A DNA stretch of 64,000 bases from Ptiloglossa arizonensis (taxonomy: Eukaryota; Arthropoda; Insecta; Hymenoptera; Colletidae). The position numbers and the translations under genes were made by a program. The notes beneath the pieces are model-generated. The model saw only the letters and a program-made list of their open reading frames with translations. It made no database searches and was not told where the DNA came from. Each line of letters starts with the position of its first letter. The first letter of the stretch is position 1. Below, piece by piece: positions 49,870-62,247 of the stretch. The stretch lies in the NCBI RefSeq assembly GCF_051014685.1, contig NW_027478769.1:1-64000 (forward strand), given 5' to 3'.

Positions 49870-52800
49870 CAACCATTCCTTAACTTCAATCTCCGGTACC
49901 TCGCGAACGGATTGACGAACACGAGAAATTCCGGTTGCATCTGGAAGAAGAAACTCTCCCGATTATAACGGTATGTGTATTTTCCCCCTAAGACTTTGTA
50001 GTTATTGGTTTCGTGTATCAGACTTGCGAAAATTTTGATGGTTTCTCAACCGTTCCTAAATTCAAGCTCCCATATCTCGCGAACGGATTGACGAACTCGA
50101 GAAATTCCTGTTGCATCTGAAACCAGAAACTCGTCCGATTACAACGGTATGTGTATTTTTGCCCTAGGCCATAGTAGTTATTGGTTTCGAGTATCAGACT
50201 TGCGAAAATTTTGTTGGTTTCTCAACCATTCCTTAACTTCAAACTCCCACATCTCGCGAACGGTTGACGAACTCGAGAAATTCCTGTTGCATCTGAAAGT
50301 AGAAACTCGCCCGATTACAATGGTGTGTGTACTTTTCCACTAGGCCATTCCAGTTATCGGTTTCGAGTATCAGACCCGCGAAAATTTTGATGGTTTCTCA
50401 ACCATTCCTTAACTTCAAACTCCCATATCTCGCGAACGGATTGACGAACTCGAGAAATTCCTGTTGCATCTGAAAGTAGAAACTCGCCCGATTACAAGGG
50501 TATGTGTATTTTTCCCCTAGGGCATAGTAGTTATTGGTTTCGAGTATCAGATTTGCGAAAATTTTGATGGTTTCTCAACCGTTCCTTAACTTCAAACTCC
50601 CATATCTCGCGAACGGTTGACGAACTCGAGAAATTCCTGTTGCATCTGAAAGTAGAAAGTCGTCCGATTACAATGGTGTGTGTACTTTTCCCCTAGGCCA
50701 TTCCTGTTATCGGTTTCGAGTAACAGACTTGCGGAAATTTTGATGGTTTCTCAACCATTCCTTAACTTCAAACTCCCATATCTCGCGAACGGATTGAAGA
50801 ACTCGAGAATTTCCTATTGCATCGGAAACCAGAAACTCGTCCGATTACAACGGTATGTGTATTTTTGCCCTAGGCCATAGTAGTTATTGGTTTCGAGTAT
50901 CAGACTTGCGAAAATTTTGATGGTTTCTCAACCATTCCTTAACTTCAAACTCCCATATCTCGCGAAAGGATTGACGAACTCGAGAAATTCCTATTGCATC
51001 TGAAAGAAGTAGCTCGCCCGATTACAACGGTATGTGTATTTTCCCCCTAAGACTTTGTAGTTATTGGTTTCGAGTATCAGACTTGCGAAAATTTTGATGG
51101 TTTCTCAACCATTCCTTAACTTCAAACTCCCATATCTCCCGAACGGATTGACGTGCTCGAGAAATTCCTGTTGCATCTGAAAGTAGAAACTCGCCCGATT
51201 ACAAAGGTATGTGTATTTTTCCCCTAGGCCTTTGTAGTTATTGGTTTCGAGTATCAGACTTGCGAAAATCTTGTTGGTTTCTCAACCATTCCTTAACTTC
51301 AAACTCCCATATCTCGCGAACGGTTGACGAACTCGAGAAATTCCTGTTGCATCTGAAAGTAGAAACTCGACCGATTACATTGGTGTGTGTACTTTTCCAC
51401 TAGGCCATTCCAGTTATCGGTTTGGAGTATCAGACCAGCGAAAATTTTGATGGTTTCTCAACCATTCCTTAACTTCAAACTCCCATATCTCGCGAACGGA
51501 TTGACGTACTCGAGAAATTCCTTTTGCATCTGAAACAGAAACTCGTCCGAGTACAATGGTATGTGAATTTTTGCCCTAGGCCGTAGTAGTTATTGGTTTC
51601 GAGTATCAGATTTGCGAAAATTTTGATGGTTTCTCAACCATTCCTTAACTTCAATCTCCGATACCTCGCGAACGGATTGACGAACACGAGAAATTCCGGT
51701 TGCATCTGGAAGAAGAAACTCTCCCGATTACAACGGTATGTGTATTTTCCCCCTAAGACTTTGTAGTTATTGGTTTCGTGTATCAGACTTGCGAAAATTT
51801 TGATGGTTTCTCAACCGTTCCTAAATTCAAGCTCCCATATCTCGCGAACGGATTGACGAACTCGAGAAATTCCTGTTGCATCTGAAACCAGAAACTCGTC
51901 CGATTACAACGGTATGTGTATTTTTGCCCTAGGCCATAGTAGTTATTGGTTTCGAGTATCAGATTTGCGAAAATTTTGATGGTTTCTCAACCATTCCTTA
52001 ACTTCAAACTCCCATATCTCGCGAACGGTTGACGAACTCGAGAAATTCCTGTTGCATCTGAAAGTAGAAAGTCGTCCGATTACAACGGTATGTGTATTTT
52101 TGCCCTAGGCCATAGTAGTTATTGGTTTCGAGTATCAGACTTGCGAAAATTTTGATGGTTTCTCAACCATTCCTTAACTTCAAACTCCGATACCTCGCGA
52201 ACGGATTGGCGAACTCGAGAAATTCCTGTTGCATCTGAAAGTAGAAACTCGCCCCATTACAAAGGTGTGTGTACTTTTCCCCTAGGGCATTCCAGTTATT
52301 CGTTTCTAGCATCAGAATTGCGAAAATTTTGACGGTTTCTCAAACATTCCTTAACTTCAAACTCCCATATCTCGCGAACGGATTGACGAACTCGAGAAAT
52401 TCCTGTTGCATCAGAAAGTAGAAGCTCGTCCGATTACAACGGTATGTGTATTTTTGCCCTAGGCCATAGTAGTTATTGGTTTCGAGTATCAGACTTGCGA
52501 AAATTTTGATGGTTTCTCAACCATTCCTTAACTTCAAACTCCCATATCTCGCGAACGGATTGAAGAACTCGAGAATTTCCTATTGCATCGGAAACCAGAA
52601 ACTCGTCCGATTACAACGGTATGTGTATTTTTGCCCTAGGCCATAGTAGTTATTGGTTTCGAGTATCAGACTTGCGAAAATTTTGATGGTTTCTCAACCA
52701 TTCCTTAACTTCAAACTCCCATATCTCGCGAAAGGATTGACGAACTCGAGAAATTCCTATTGCATCTGAAAGAAGTAGCTCGCCCGATTACAACGGTATG

Positions 52801-53230
52801 TGTATTTTTGCCCTAGGCCATAGTAGTTATTGGTTTCGAGTAACAGACTTGCGAAAATTTTCATGGTTTCTCAACCATTCCTTAACTTCAAACTCCCATA
52901 TCTCGCGAACGGTTGACGAACTCGAGAAATTCCTGTTGCATCTGAAAGTAGAAAGTCGTCCGATTACAATGGTGTGTGTACTTTTCCCCTAGGCCATTCC
53001 TGTTATTGGTTTCGAGTAACAGACTTGCGGAAATTTTGATGGTTTCTCAACCATTCCTTAACTTCAAACTCCCATATCTCGCGAACGGATTGACGTACTC
53101 GAGAAATTCCTGTTGCATCTGAAACAGAAACTCGTCCGATTACAATGGTATGTGAATTTTTGCCCTAGGCCGTAGTAGTTATTGGTTTCGAGTATCAGAC
53201 TTGCGAAAATTTGATGGTTTCTCAACCATT
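49870..53230 (+). repeat. 10-mer repeat, offset about 1765 bp
   Basis: Two patches keep the same spacing: 49870-50200 with 51635-51965 (TCAATCTCCG, CCCCCTAAGACTTTG, CGTTCCTAAATTCAAGC) and 50740-51040 with 52505-52805 (GGATTGAAGAACTCG, CATCGGAAACCAG, GAAAGAAGTAGCTCG). Monomers between them differ, so later exchange has overwritten the middle of the unit. Confidence 0.84.
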
Positions 53231-56200
53231 CCTTAACTTCAAACTCTAATATCTCGCGAACGGATTGACGAACTCGAGAACTTCCTGTTGCATCTGAAAG
53301 CTGAAACTCGCCCGATTACAAGGGTATGTGTATTTTTCCCCTAGGCCATAGTAGTTATTGGTTTCGAGTATCAGATTTGCGAAAAATGTGATGGTTTCTC
53401 AACCATTCCTTAACTTCAAACTCCCATATCTCGCGAAAGGATTGACGAACTCGAGAAATTCCTATTGCATCTGAAAGAAGTAGCTCGCCCGATTACAACG
53501 GTAAGTGTATTTTTGCCCTAGGCCATATTAGTTATTGGTTTCGAGTAACAGACTTGTGAAAATTTTCATGGTTTCTCAACCATTCCTTAACTTCAAACTC
53601 CCATATCTCGCGAACGGATTGACGAACTCGAGAGATTCCTGTTGCATCTGAAAGCAGAAACTCGCCCGATTGCAAACGTATGTGTATTTTTCCCCTAGGC
53701 CTTTGTAGTTATTGGTTTCGAGTATCAGACTTGCGAAAATTTTGATGGTTTCTCAACCATTCCTTAACTTCAAACTCCCATATCTCGCGAACGGTTGACG
53801 AACTCGAGAAATTCCTGTTGCATCTGAAAGCTGAAACTCGCCCGATTACAAGGGTATGTGTATTTTTCCCCTAGGCCGTAGTAGTTATTGGTTTCGAGTA
53901 TCAGATTTGCGAAAATTTTGATGGTTTCTCAACCATTCCTTAACTTCAAACTCCGATACCTCGCGAACGGATTGACGAACACGAGAAATTCCGGTTGCAT
54001 CTGGAAGAAGAAACTCTCCCGATTACAACGGTATGTGTATTTTCCCCCTAAGACTTTGTAGTTATTGGTTTCGTGTATCAGACTTGCGAAATTTTGATGG
54101 TTTCTCAACCATTCCTTAACTTCAAACTCCCATATCTCGCGAACGGATTGAAGAACTCGAGAATTTCCTATTGCATCGGAAAGCAGAAACTCGCCGGATT
54201 ACAACGGTATGCGTATTTTTGCCCTAGGCCATAGTAGTTATTGGTTTCGAGTATCAGACTTGCGAAAATTTTAATGTTTTCTCAAGCATTCCTTGACTTC
54301 AAACCCCCATATCACGCGAACGGATTGACGAATCCGAAAAAATTTCTGTTGCATCTGAAAGTAGAAACTCTCCCAATTACAACGGTATGTGTACTTTTCC
54401 CCTAGGCCACTCCAGTTATTGGTTTCGAGTAACAGACTTGCGGAAATATTGATGGTTTCTCAACCATTCCTTAACTTCAAACTCTTATATCTCGCGAACG
54501 GATTAACGAACTCGGGAATTTCCTATTGCATCTGAAAGCAGAAACTCGCCCGATTACAACGGTATGTGTTTTTTTGCCCTAGGCCATTGTAGTTATTGGT
54601 TTCGAGTATCAAACTTGCGAAAATTTTGATGGTTACTCAACCATTCCTTAACTTCAAACTCCCATATCTCGCGAACGGATTGACGAGCTCGAGAAATGTC
54701 TGTTGCATCTGAAAGTAGAAAGTCGTCCGATTACAATGGTGTGTGTACTTTTCCCCTAGGCCATTCCTGTTATTGGTTTCTAGTAACAGACTTACGAAAA
54801 TTTTGATGGCTTCTCAACCATTCCTTAACTTCAAACTCCCATATGAGGCGAACGGACTGACGAACTCGAGAAATTCCTGTTGCATCTGAAAGAAGTAGCT
54901 CGCCCGATTACAACGGTATGCGTATTTTTGCCCTAGGCCATAGTAGTTATTGGTTTCGAGTATCAGACTTGCGAAAATTGTGATGGTTTCTCAACCGTTC
55001 CTTAATTTCAAACTCCCATATCTCGCGAACGGATTGACGAACTCGAGAAATTCCTGTTGCATCTGACACCAGAAACTCGTCCGATTACAACGGTATGTGT
55101 ATTTTTGCCCTAGGCCATAGTAGTTATTGGTTTCGAGTATCAGACTTGCGAAAATTTTGATGTTTTCTCAAGCATTCCTTGACTTCAAACCCCCATATCA
55201 CGCGAACGGATTGACGAATCCGAAAAATTTCTGTTGCATCTGAAAGTAGAAACTCTCCCAATTACAACGGTATGTGAATTTTCCCCCTAAGACTTTGTAG
55301 TTATTGGTTTCGTGTATCAGACTTGCGAAAATTTTGATGGTTTCTCAACCGTTCCTGAATTCAAGCTCCCATATCTCGCGAACGGATTGACGAACTCGAT
55401 TATTTCCTGTTGCATCTGAAAGTAGAAAGTCGTCCGATTACAATGGTGTGTGTACTTTTCCCCTAGGCCATAGTAGTTATTGGTTTCGAGTATCAGACTT
55501 GCGAAAATTGTGATGGTTTCTCATACATTCCTTAACTTTAAACTCCCATATCTCGCGAACGGATTGACGAACTCGAGAAATTCCTGTTGCATCTGAAAGC
55601 AGAAACTCGCCCGATTACAAACGTATGTGTATTTTTACCCTAGGCCTTTGTAGTTATTGGTTTCGAGTATCAGACTTGCGAAAATTTTGATGGTTTCTCA
55701 GCCATTCCTTAACTTCAAACTCCCATATCTCGCAAACGGATTGACGAACTCGAGAAATTCCTGTTGCATCTGAAACAGAAACTCGTCCGATTACAATGGT
55801 ATGTGTATTTTTGCCCTAGGCCGTAGTAGTTATTGGTTTCGAGTATCAGACTTGCGAAAATTTTGTTGGTTTCTCAACCATTCCTTAACTTCAAACTCCC
55901 ATATCTCGCGAACGGTTGACGAACTCGAGAAATTCCTGTTGCATCTGAAAGTAGAAACTAGCCCGATTACAATGGTGTGTGTACTTTTCCACTAGGCCAT
56001 TCCAGTTATCGGTTTCGAGTATCAGACCAGCGAAAATTTTGATGGTTTCCTCAACCATTCCTTAACTTCAAACTCCCATATCTCGCGAACGAATTGACGA
56101 ACTCGAGAAATTCCTGTTGCATCTGAAAGTAGAAACTCGCCCGATTACAAGGGTATGTGTATTTTTCCCCTAGGCCATAGTAGTTATTGGTTTCGAGTAT

Positions 56201-56259
56201 CAGATTTGCGAAAATTGTGATGGTTTCTCAACCATTCCTTAACTTCAAACTCCCATATC
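53231..56259 (+). repeat. Mixed satellite monomers reusing types of the preceding 10-mer
   Basis: About 17 monomers. Recognisable returns include CCCCCTAAGACTTTG near 54045 and 55285, GAAGTAGCTCG near 53475 and 54890, CCTTGACTTCAAACCCCC near 54290 and 55170, and ACTCTTATATCTCG near 54480. Their order is not a simple tandem unit. No gene is seen. Confidence 0.83.
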
Positions 56260-56930
56260 TCGCGAACGGATTGACGAACTCGATTATTTCCTGTTGCATC
56301 TTAAAGTAGAAAGTCGTCCGATTACAATGGTGTGTGTACTTTTCCCCTAGGCCATTCCTGTTATTGGTTTCGAGTAACAGACTTGCGGAAATTTTGATGG
56401 TTTCTCAACCATTCCTTAACTTCAAACTCCCATATCTCGCGAACGGATTGACGTACTCGAGAAATTCCTGTTGCATCTGAAACAGAAACTCGTCCGATTA
56501 CAATGGTATGTGAATTTTTGCCCTAGGCCGTAGTAGTTATTGGTTTCGAGTAACAGACTTGCGAAAATTTTGATGGTTTCTCAACCATTCCTTAACTTCA
56601 AACTCCCATATCTCGCGAACGGATTGACGAACTCGATTATTTCCTGTTGCATCTGAAAGTAGAAAGTCGTCCGATTACAATGGTGTGTGTACTTTTCCCC
56701 TAGGCCATTCCTGTTATTGGTTTCGAGTAACAGACTTGCGGAAATTTTGATGGTTTCTCAACCATTCCTTAACTTCAAACTCCCATATCTCGCGAACGGA
56801 TTGACGTACTCGAGAAATTCCTGTTGCGTCTGAAACAGAAACTCGTCCGATTACAATGGTATGTGAATTTTTGCCCTAGGCCGTAGTAGTTATTGGTTTC
56901 GAGTATCAGACTTGCGAAAATTTTGATGGA
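56260..56930 (+). repeat. 353-bp dimer duplication
   Basis: About 56260-56577 recurs at 56613-56930 (offset 353). Marks are CTCGATTATTTCC, AAAGTCGTCCG, GGCCATTCCTG with AACAGACTTGCGGAAA, then GACGTACTCGAG with GAAACAGAAACTCG. This is the same odd dimer size as at 40.3-40.9 kb, caused by a 176-bp partner. Confidence 0.87.
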
Positions 56931-58707
56931 TTCTCAACCATTCCTTAACTTCAAACTCTAATATCTCGCGAACGGATTGACGAACTCGAGAAATTCCTGT
57001 TGCATCTGAAAGCTGAAACTCGCCCGATTACAAGGGTATGTGTATTTTTCCCCTAGGCCATAGTAGTTATTGGTTTCGAGTATCAGATTTGCGAAAAATG
57101 TGATGGTTTCTCAACCATTCCTTAACTTCAAACTCCCATATCTCGCGAACGGATTGACGAACACGAGAAATTCCGGTTGCATCTGGAAGAAGAAACTCTC
57201 CCGATTACAACGGTATGTGTATTTTCCCCCTAAGACTTTGTAGTTATTGGTTTCGTGTATCAGACTTGCGAAAATTTTGATGTTTTCTCAACCGTTCCTA
57301 AATTCAAGCTCCCATATCTCGCGAACGGATTGACGAACTCGAGAAATTCCTGTTGCATCTGAAACCAGAAACTCGTCCGATTACAACGGTATGTGTATTT
57401 TTGCCCTAGGCCATAGTAGTTATTGGTTTCGAGTATCAGACTTGCGAAAATTTTGATGGTTTCTCAACCATTCCTTAACTTCAAACTCCGATACCTCGCG
57501 AACGGATTGGCGAACTCGAGAAATTCCTGTTGCATCTGAAAGTAGAAACTCGCCCAATTACAATGGTGTGTGTACATTTCCCCTAGGCCATTCCTGTTAT
57601 TGGTTTCGAGTAACAGACCTGCGAAAATTTTGATGGTTTCTCAACCATTCCTTAACTTCAAACTCCCATATCTCGCGAAAGGATTGACGAACTCGAGAAA
57701 TTCCTGTTGCATCTGATAGTAGAGACTCGCCCGATTACAAAGGTATGTGTATTTTTCCCCTAGGCCATAGTAGTCATTGGTTTCGAGTATCAGACTTGCG
57801 AAAATTGTGATGGTTTCTCAACCATTCCTTAACTTCAAACTCCCATATCTCGCGAACGGATTGACGAACACGAGAAATTCCTGATGCATCTGAAAGCAGA
57901 AACTCGACCGATTACAATGGTGTGTGTACTTTTCCCGTAGGTCATTCCAGTTATTCGTTTCTAGCATCAGAATTGCGAAAATTTTGATGGTTTCTCAACC
58001 ATTCCTTAACTTCAAACTCCCATATCTCGCGAACGGATTGACGAACTCGAGAAATTCCTGTTGCATCTGAAAGTAGAAGCTCGCCCGATTACAAAGGTAT
58101 GTGTATTTTTGCCCTAGGCCATTGTAGTTATTGGTTTCGAGTATCAGACTTGCGAAAATTGTGATGCTTTCTCAACCATTCCTTAACTTCAAACTCCCAT
58201 ATCTCGCGAACGGATTGACGAACTCGAGAAATTCCTGTTGCATCTGAAAGCAGAACCTCGCCCGATTGCAACGGTATGTGTATTTTTGCCATAGGCCATT
58301 CCAGTTATTGGTTTCTAGTATCAGACCAGCGAAAATTTTGATGGTTTCTCAACCATTCCTTACCTTCATACACCCATATCTCGCGAACGGAGTGACGAAC
58401 TCGAGAAATTCCTGTTGCATCTGAAAGTAGAAACTCGTCCGATTACAACGGTTTGTGTATTTTTGCCCTAGGCCATAGTAGTTATTGGTTTCGAGTATCA
58501 GACCAGCGAAAATTTTGATGGTTTCTCAACCATTCCTTACCTTCAAACTCTCATATCTCGCGAACGGATTGACGAACTCGAGAAATTCCGGTTGCATCTG
58601 AAAGCAGAAACTCGTCCGATTACAAAGGTATGTGTATTTTTGCCATAGGACATAGTAGTTATTGGTTTCGAGTATCTTACTTGCGAAAATTTTGATGGAT
58701 TCTCAAG
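56931..58707 (+). repeat. Mixed-type satellite monomers
   Basis: About ten monomers. The stretch near 57130-57410 (CATCTGGAAGAAG, CCCCCTAAGACTTTG, CGTTCCTAAATTCAAGC) is another return of the 49.9/51.6 kb pair. No gene is seen. Confidence 0.82.
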
Positions 58708-60123
58708 CATTCCTTAACTCCAAACTCCCATACCTCGCGAACGGATTGACGAACTAGATTATTTCCTGTTGCATCTGAAAGTAGAAAGTCGACCGATTAC
58801 AATGGTGTGTGTAATTTTCCCCCAGGTCATTCCAGTTATTCGTTTCTAGCATCAGAATTGCGAAAATTTTGATGGTTTCTCAAGCATTCCTTAACTCCAA
58901 ACTCCCATATCTCGCGAACGGAATGACGAACTCGATTATTTCCTGATGCATCTGAAAGTAGAAAATCGCCCCATTACAATGGTGTGTGTACTTTTCCCCT
59001 AGGCCATTCCAGTTATTGGTTTCGAGTATCAGACTTGCGAAAATTTTGATGGTTTCTCAAGCATTCCTTAACCTCAAACTCCAATATCTCGCGAACGGAT
59101 TGACGAACTCGATTATTTCCTGTTGCGTCTGAAAGTAGAAACTCGCCCCATTGCAATGGTGTGTGTACTTTTCCCCTAGGCCATTCCAGTCATTGGTTTC
59201 GCGTATCACACTTGGGAAAATTTTGATGGTTTGTCAACCTTTCCTTAACTTCAAACTCCCATATCTCGCGAACGGCTTGTCGAACTCGAGAAATTCCTGT
59301 GGCATCTGAAAGTAGAAACTCGCCCAATTGAAAAGGTATGTGTATTTTTTCCCTATGCCACAGTAGTTATTGTTTTCGAGTATCAGACTTGCGAAAATTG
59401 TGATGGTCTCTCAACCATTCCTTAACTTCAAACACCCATATCTTGCGAACGGATTGACGAACTCGAGGAATTCCTATTGCATCTGAACGTAGAAACTCGC
59501 CCCATTACAATGGTGTGTGTACTTTTCCCCTAGGCCATTCCAGTTATTGGTTTCGCGTATCACACTTGCGAAAATTTTGATTGTTTGTCAACCATTCCTT
59601 AACTTCAAACTCCCATATCTCGCGAACGGCTTGTCGAACTCGAGAAATTCCTGTTGCATCTGAAAGTAGAAACTCGCCCCATTGCAATGGTGTGTGTACT
59701 TTTCCCCTAGGCCATTCCAGTTACTGGTTTCGAGTATCAGACTTGCGGAAATTGTGATGGTTTCTCAACCGTTCCTTAATTTCAAACTCCCATATCTCGC
59801 GAACGGATTGACGAGCTCGAGAAATTCCTGTTGCATCTGATAGTAGAAAGTCGTCCGACTACAATGGTGTGTGTACTTTTCCCCTAGGTCATTCCAGTTA
59901 TTCGTTTCTAGCATCAGAATTGCGAAAATTTTGATGGTTTCTCAACCATTCCTTAAATCCAAACTCCCATATTTCGCGAACGGATTGACGAATCCGAAAA
60001 ATTTCTGTTGCATCTGAAAATGGAAACTCTCCCGATTACAACGCTATGTGTATTTTTCCCCTAGGCCATTGTAGTTATTGGTTTCGAGTATCAGACTTGC
60101 GAAAAATTTGATGGTTTCTCAAC
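58708..60123 (+). repeat. Satellite monomers with distant partners at 62-63 kb
   Basis: 58708 to about 59050 matches 62956 to about 63300 (offset 4248, 24 monomers; GAACTAGATTATTTCC, GTGTGTAATTTTCCCCCAGG). From 59593 a monomer pair matches 62248 (offset 2655, 15 monomers; GGCTTGTCGAACTCGAG, CCCCATTGCAATGG). Confidence 0.86.
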
Positions 60124-62247
60124 CATTCCTTAACTTCAAACTCCCATATCTCGCGAACGGATTAACGAACTCGAGATATTCCTGTTGCGTCTGAAAGTAG
60201 AAACTCGCCCGATTACAAAGGTATGTGTATTTTTGCCCTAGGCCATTCCAGTTATTGGTTTCGAGTATCAGACCAGCGAAAATTTTGATGGTTTCTCAAC
60301 CATTCCTTACCTTCAAACTCCCATATCTCGCGAACGGATTGACGAACTCGAGAGATTCCGGTTGCATCTGAAAGCTGAAACTCTTCCGATTACAACGGTA
60401 TGTGTATTTTTGCCCTAGGCCATAGTAGTTATTGGTTTCGAGTATCAGACTTGCGAAAATTTTGATCTTTTCTCAAGCATTCCTTAACTCCAAACTCCCA
60501 TACCTCGCGAACGGTTTGACGAACTAGATTATTTCCTGTTGCATCTGAAAGTAGAAAGTCGACCGATTACAATGGTGTGTGTAATTTTCCCCCAGGTCAT
60601 TCCAGTTATTCGTTTCTAGCATCTGAATTGCGAGAATTTTGATGGTTTCTCAACCATTCCTTAACTCCAAACTCCCATACCTCACGAACAGATTGACGAA
60701 CTCGATTATTTCCTGTTGCATCTGAAAGTAGAAAATCGCCCCATTACAATGGTGTGTGTACTTTTCCCCTAGGCCATTCCAGTTATTGGTTCCGAGTATC
60801 ACACTTGCGAAAATTTTGATGGTTTGTCAACCATTCCTTAACTTCAAACTCCCATATCTCGCGAACGGATTGACGAACTCGGGAAATTCCTGTTGCATCT
60901 GAAAGTAGAAACTCGCCCCAATACAATGGTGTGTGTACTTTTCCCCTAGGCCATTCCAGTTATTGGATTCGAGTATCAGACTTGCGAAAATTTTGATGGT
61001 TTCTCAAGCATTCCTTAACTTCAAACTCCCATATCTCGCGAACGGATTGACGAACTCGATTATTTCCTGTTGCATCTGAAAGTAGAAACTCGACCGATTA
61101 CAATGGTGTGTGTACTTTTCCCCTAGGTCATTCCAGTTATTCGTTTCTACCATCAGAATTGAGAAAATTTTGATGGTTTCTCAACCGTTCCTTAATTTCA
61201 AACTCCCATATCTCGCGAACGGCTTGTCGAACTCGAGAAATTCCTGTTGCATCTGAAAGTAGAAACTCGCCCGATTACAAAGGTATGTGTATTTTTGCCC
61301 TAGGCCATTCCAGTTATTGGTTTCGAGTATCAGACCAGCGAAAATTTTGATGGTTTCTCAACCATTCCTTACCTTCAAACTCCCATATCTCGCGAACGGA
61401 TTGACGAACTCGAGAAATTCCGGTTGCATCTGAAAGCAGAAACTCTTCCGATTACAACGTTATGTGTATTTTTGCCCTAGGCCATAGTAGTTATTGGTTA
61501 CGAGTATCAGACTTGCGAAAATTTTGATCTTTTCTCAAGCATTCCTTAACTCCAAACTCCCATACCTCGCGAACGGTTTGACGCACTAGATTATTTCCTG
61601 TTGCATCTGAAAGTAGAAAGTCGACCGATTACAATGGTGTGTGTAATTTTCCCCCAGGTCATTCCAGTTATTCGTTTCTAGCATCTGAATTGCGAGAATT
61701 TTGATGGTTTCTCAACCATTCCTTAACTCCAAACTCCCATACCTCGCGAACAGATTGACGAACTCGATTATTTCCTGTTGCATCTGAAAGTAGAAAATCG
61801 CCCCATTACAATGGTGTGTGTACTTTTCCCCTAGGCCATTCCAGTTATTGGTTCCGAGTATCACACTTGCGAAAATTTTGATGGTTTGTCAACCATTCCT
61901 TAACTTCAAACTCCCATATCTCGCGAACGGATTGACGAACTCGAGAAATTCCTGTTGCATCTGAAAGTAGAAACTCGCCCCAATACAATGGTGTGTGTAC
62001 TTTTCCCCTAGGCCATTCCAGTTATTGGATTCGAGTATCAGACTTGCGGAAATTGTGATGGTTTCACAACCGTTCCTTAGTTTCAAACTCCCATATCTCG
62101 CGAACGGATTGACGAACTCGATTATTTCCTGTTGCATCTGAAAGTAGAAACTCGACCGATTACAATGGTGTGTGTACTTTTCCTCTAGGTCATTCCAGTT
62201 ATTCGTTTCTACCATCAGAATTGCGAAAATTTTAATGGTTTCTCAAC
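60124..62247 (+). repeat. 6-mer higher-order repeat, 2 x 1062 bp
   Basis: Units are 60124-61185 and 61186-62247. About 60200-60973 and 61262-62035 are near-identical (ATACCTCGCGAACGGTTTGACG at 60500/61562, TTTTGATCTTTTCTC, ATTGCGAGAATTTTG). Past 62040 the second copy switches to GGAAATTGTGATGGTTTCACAACCG. Confidence 0.92.
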
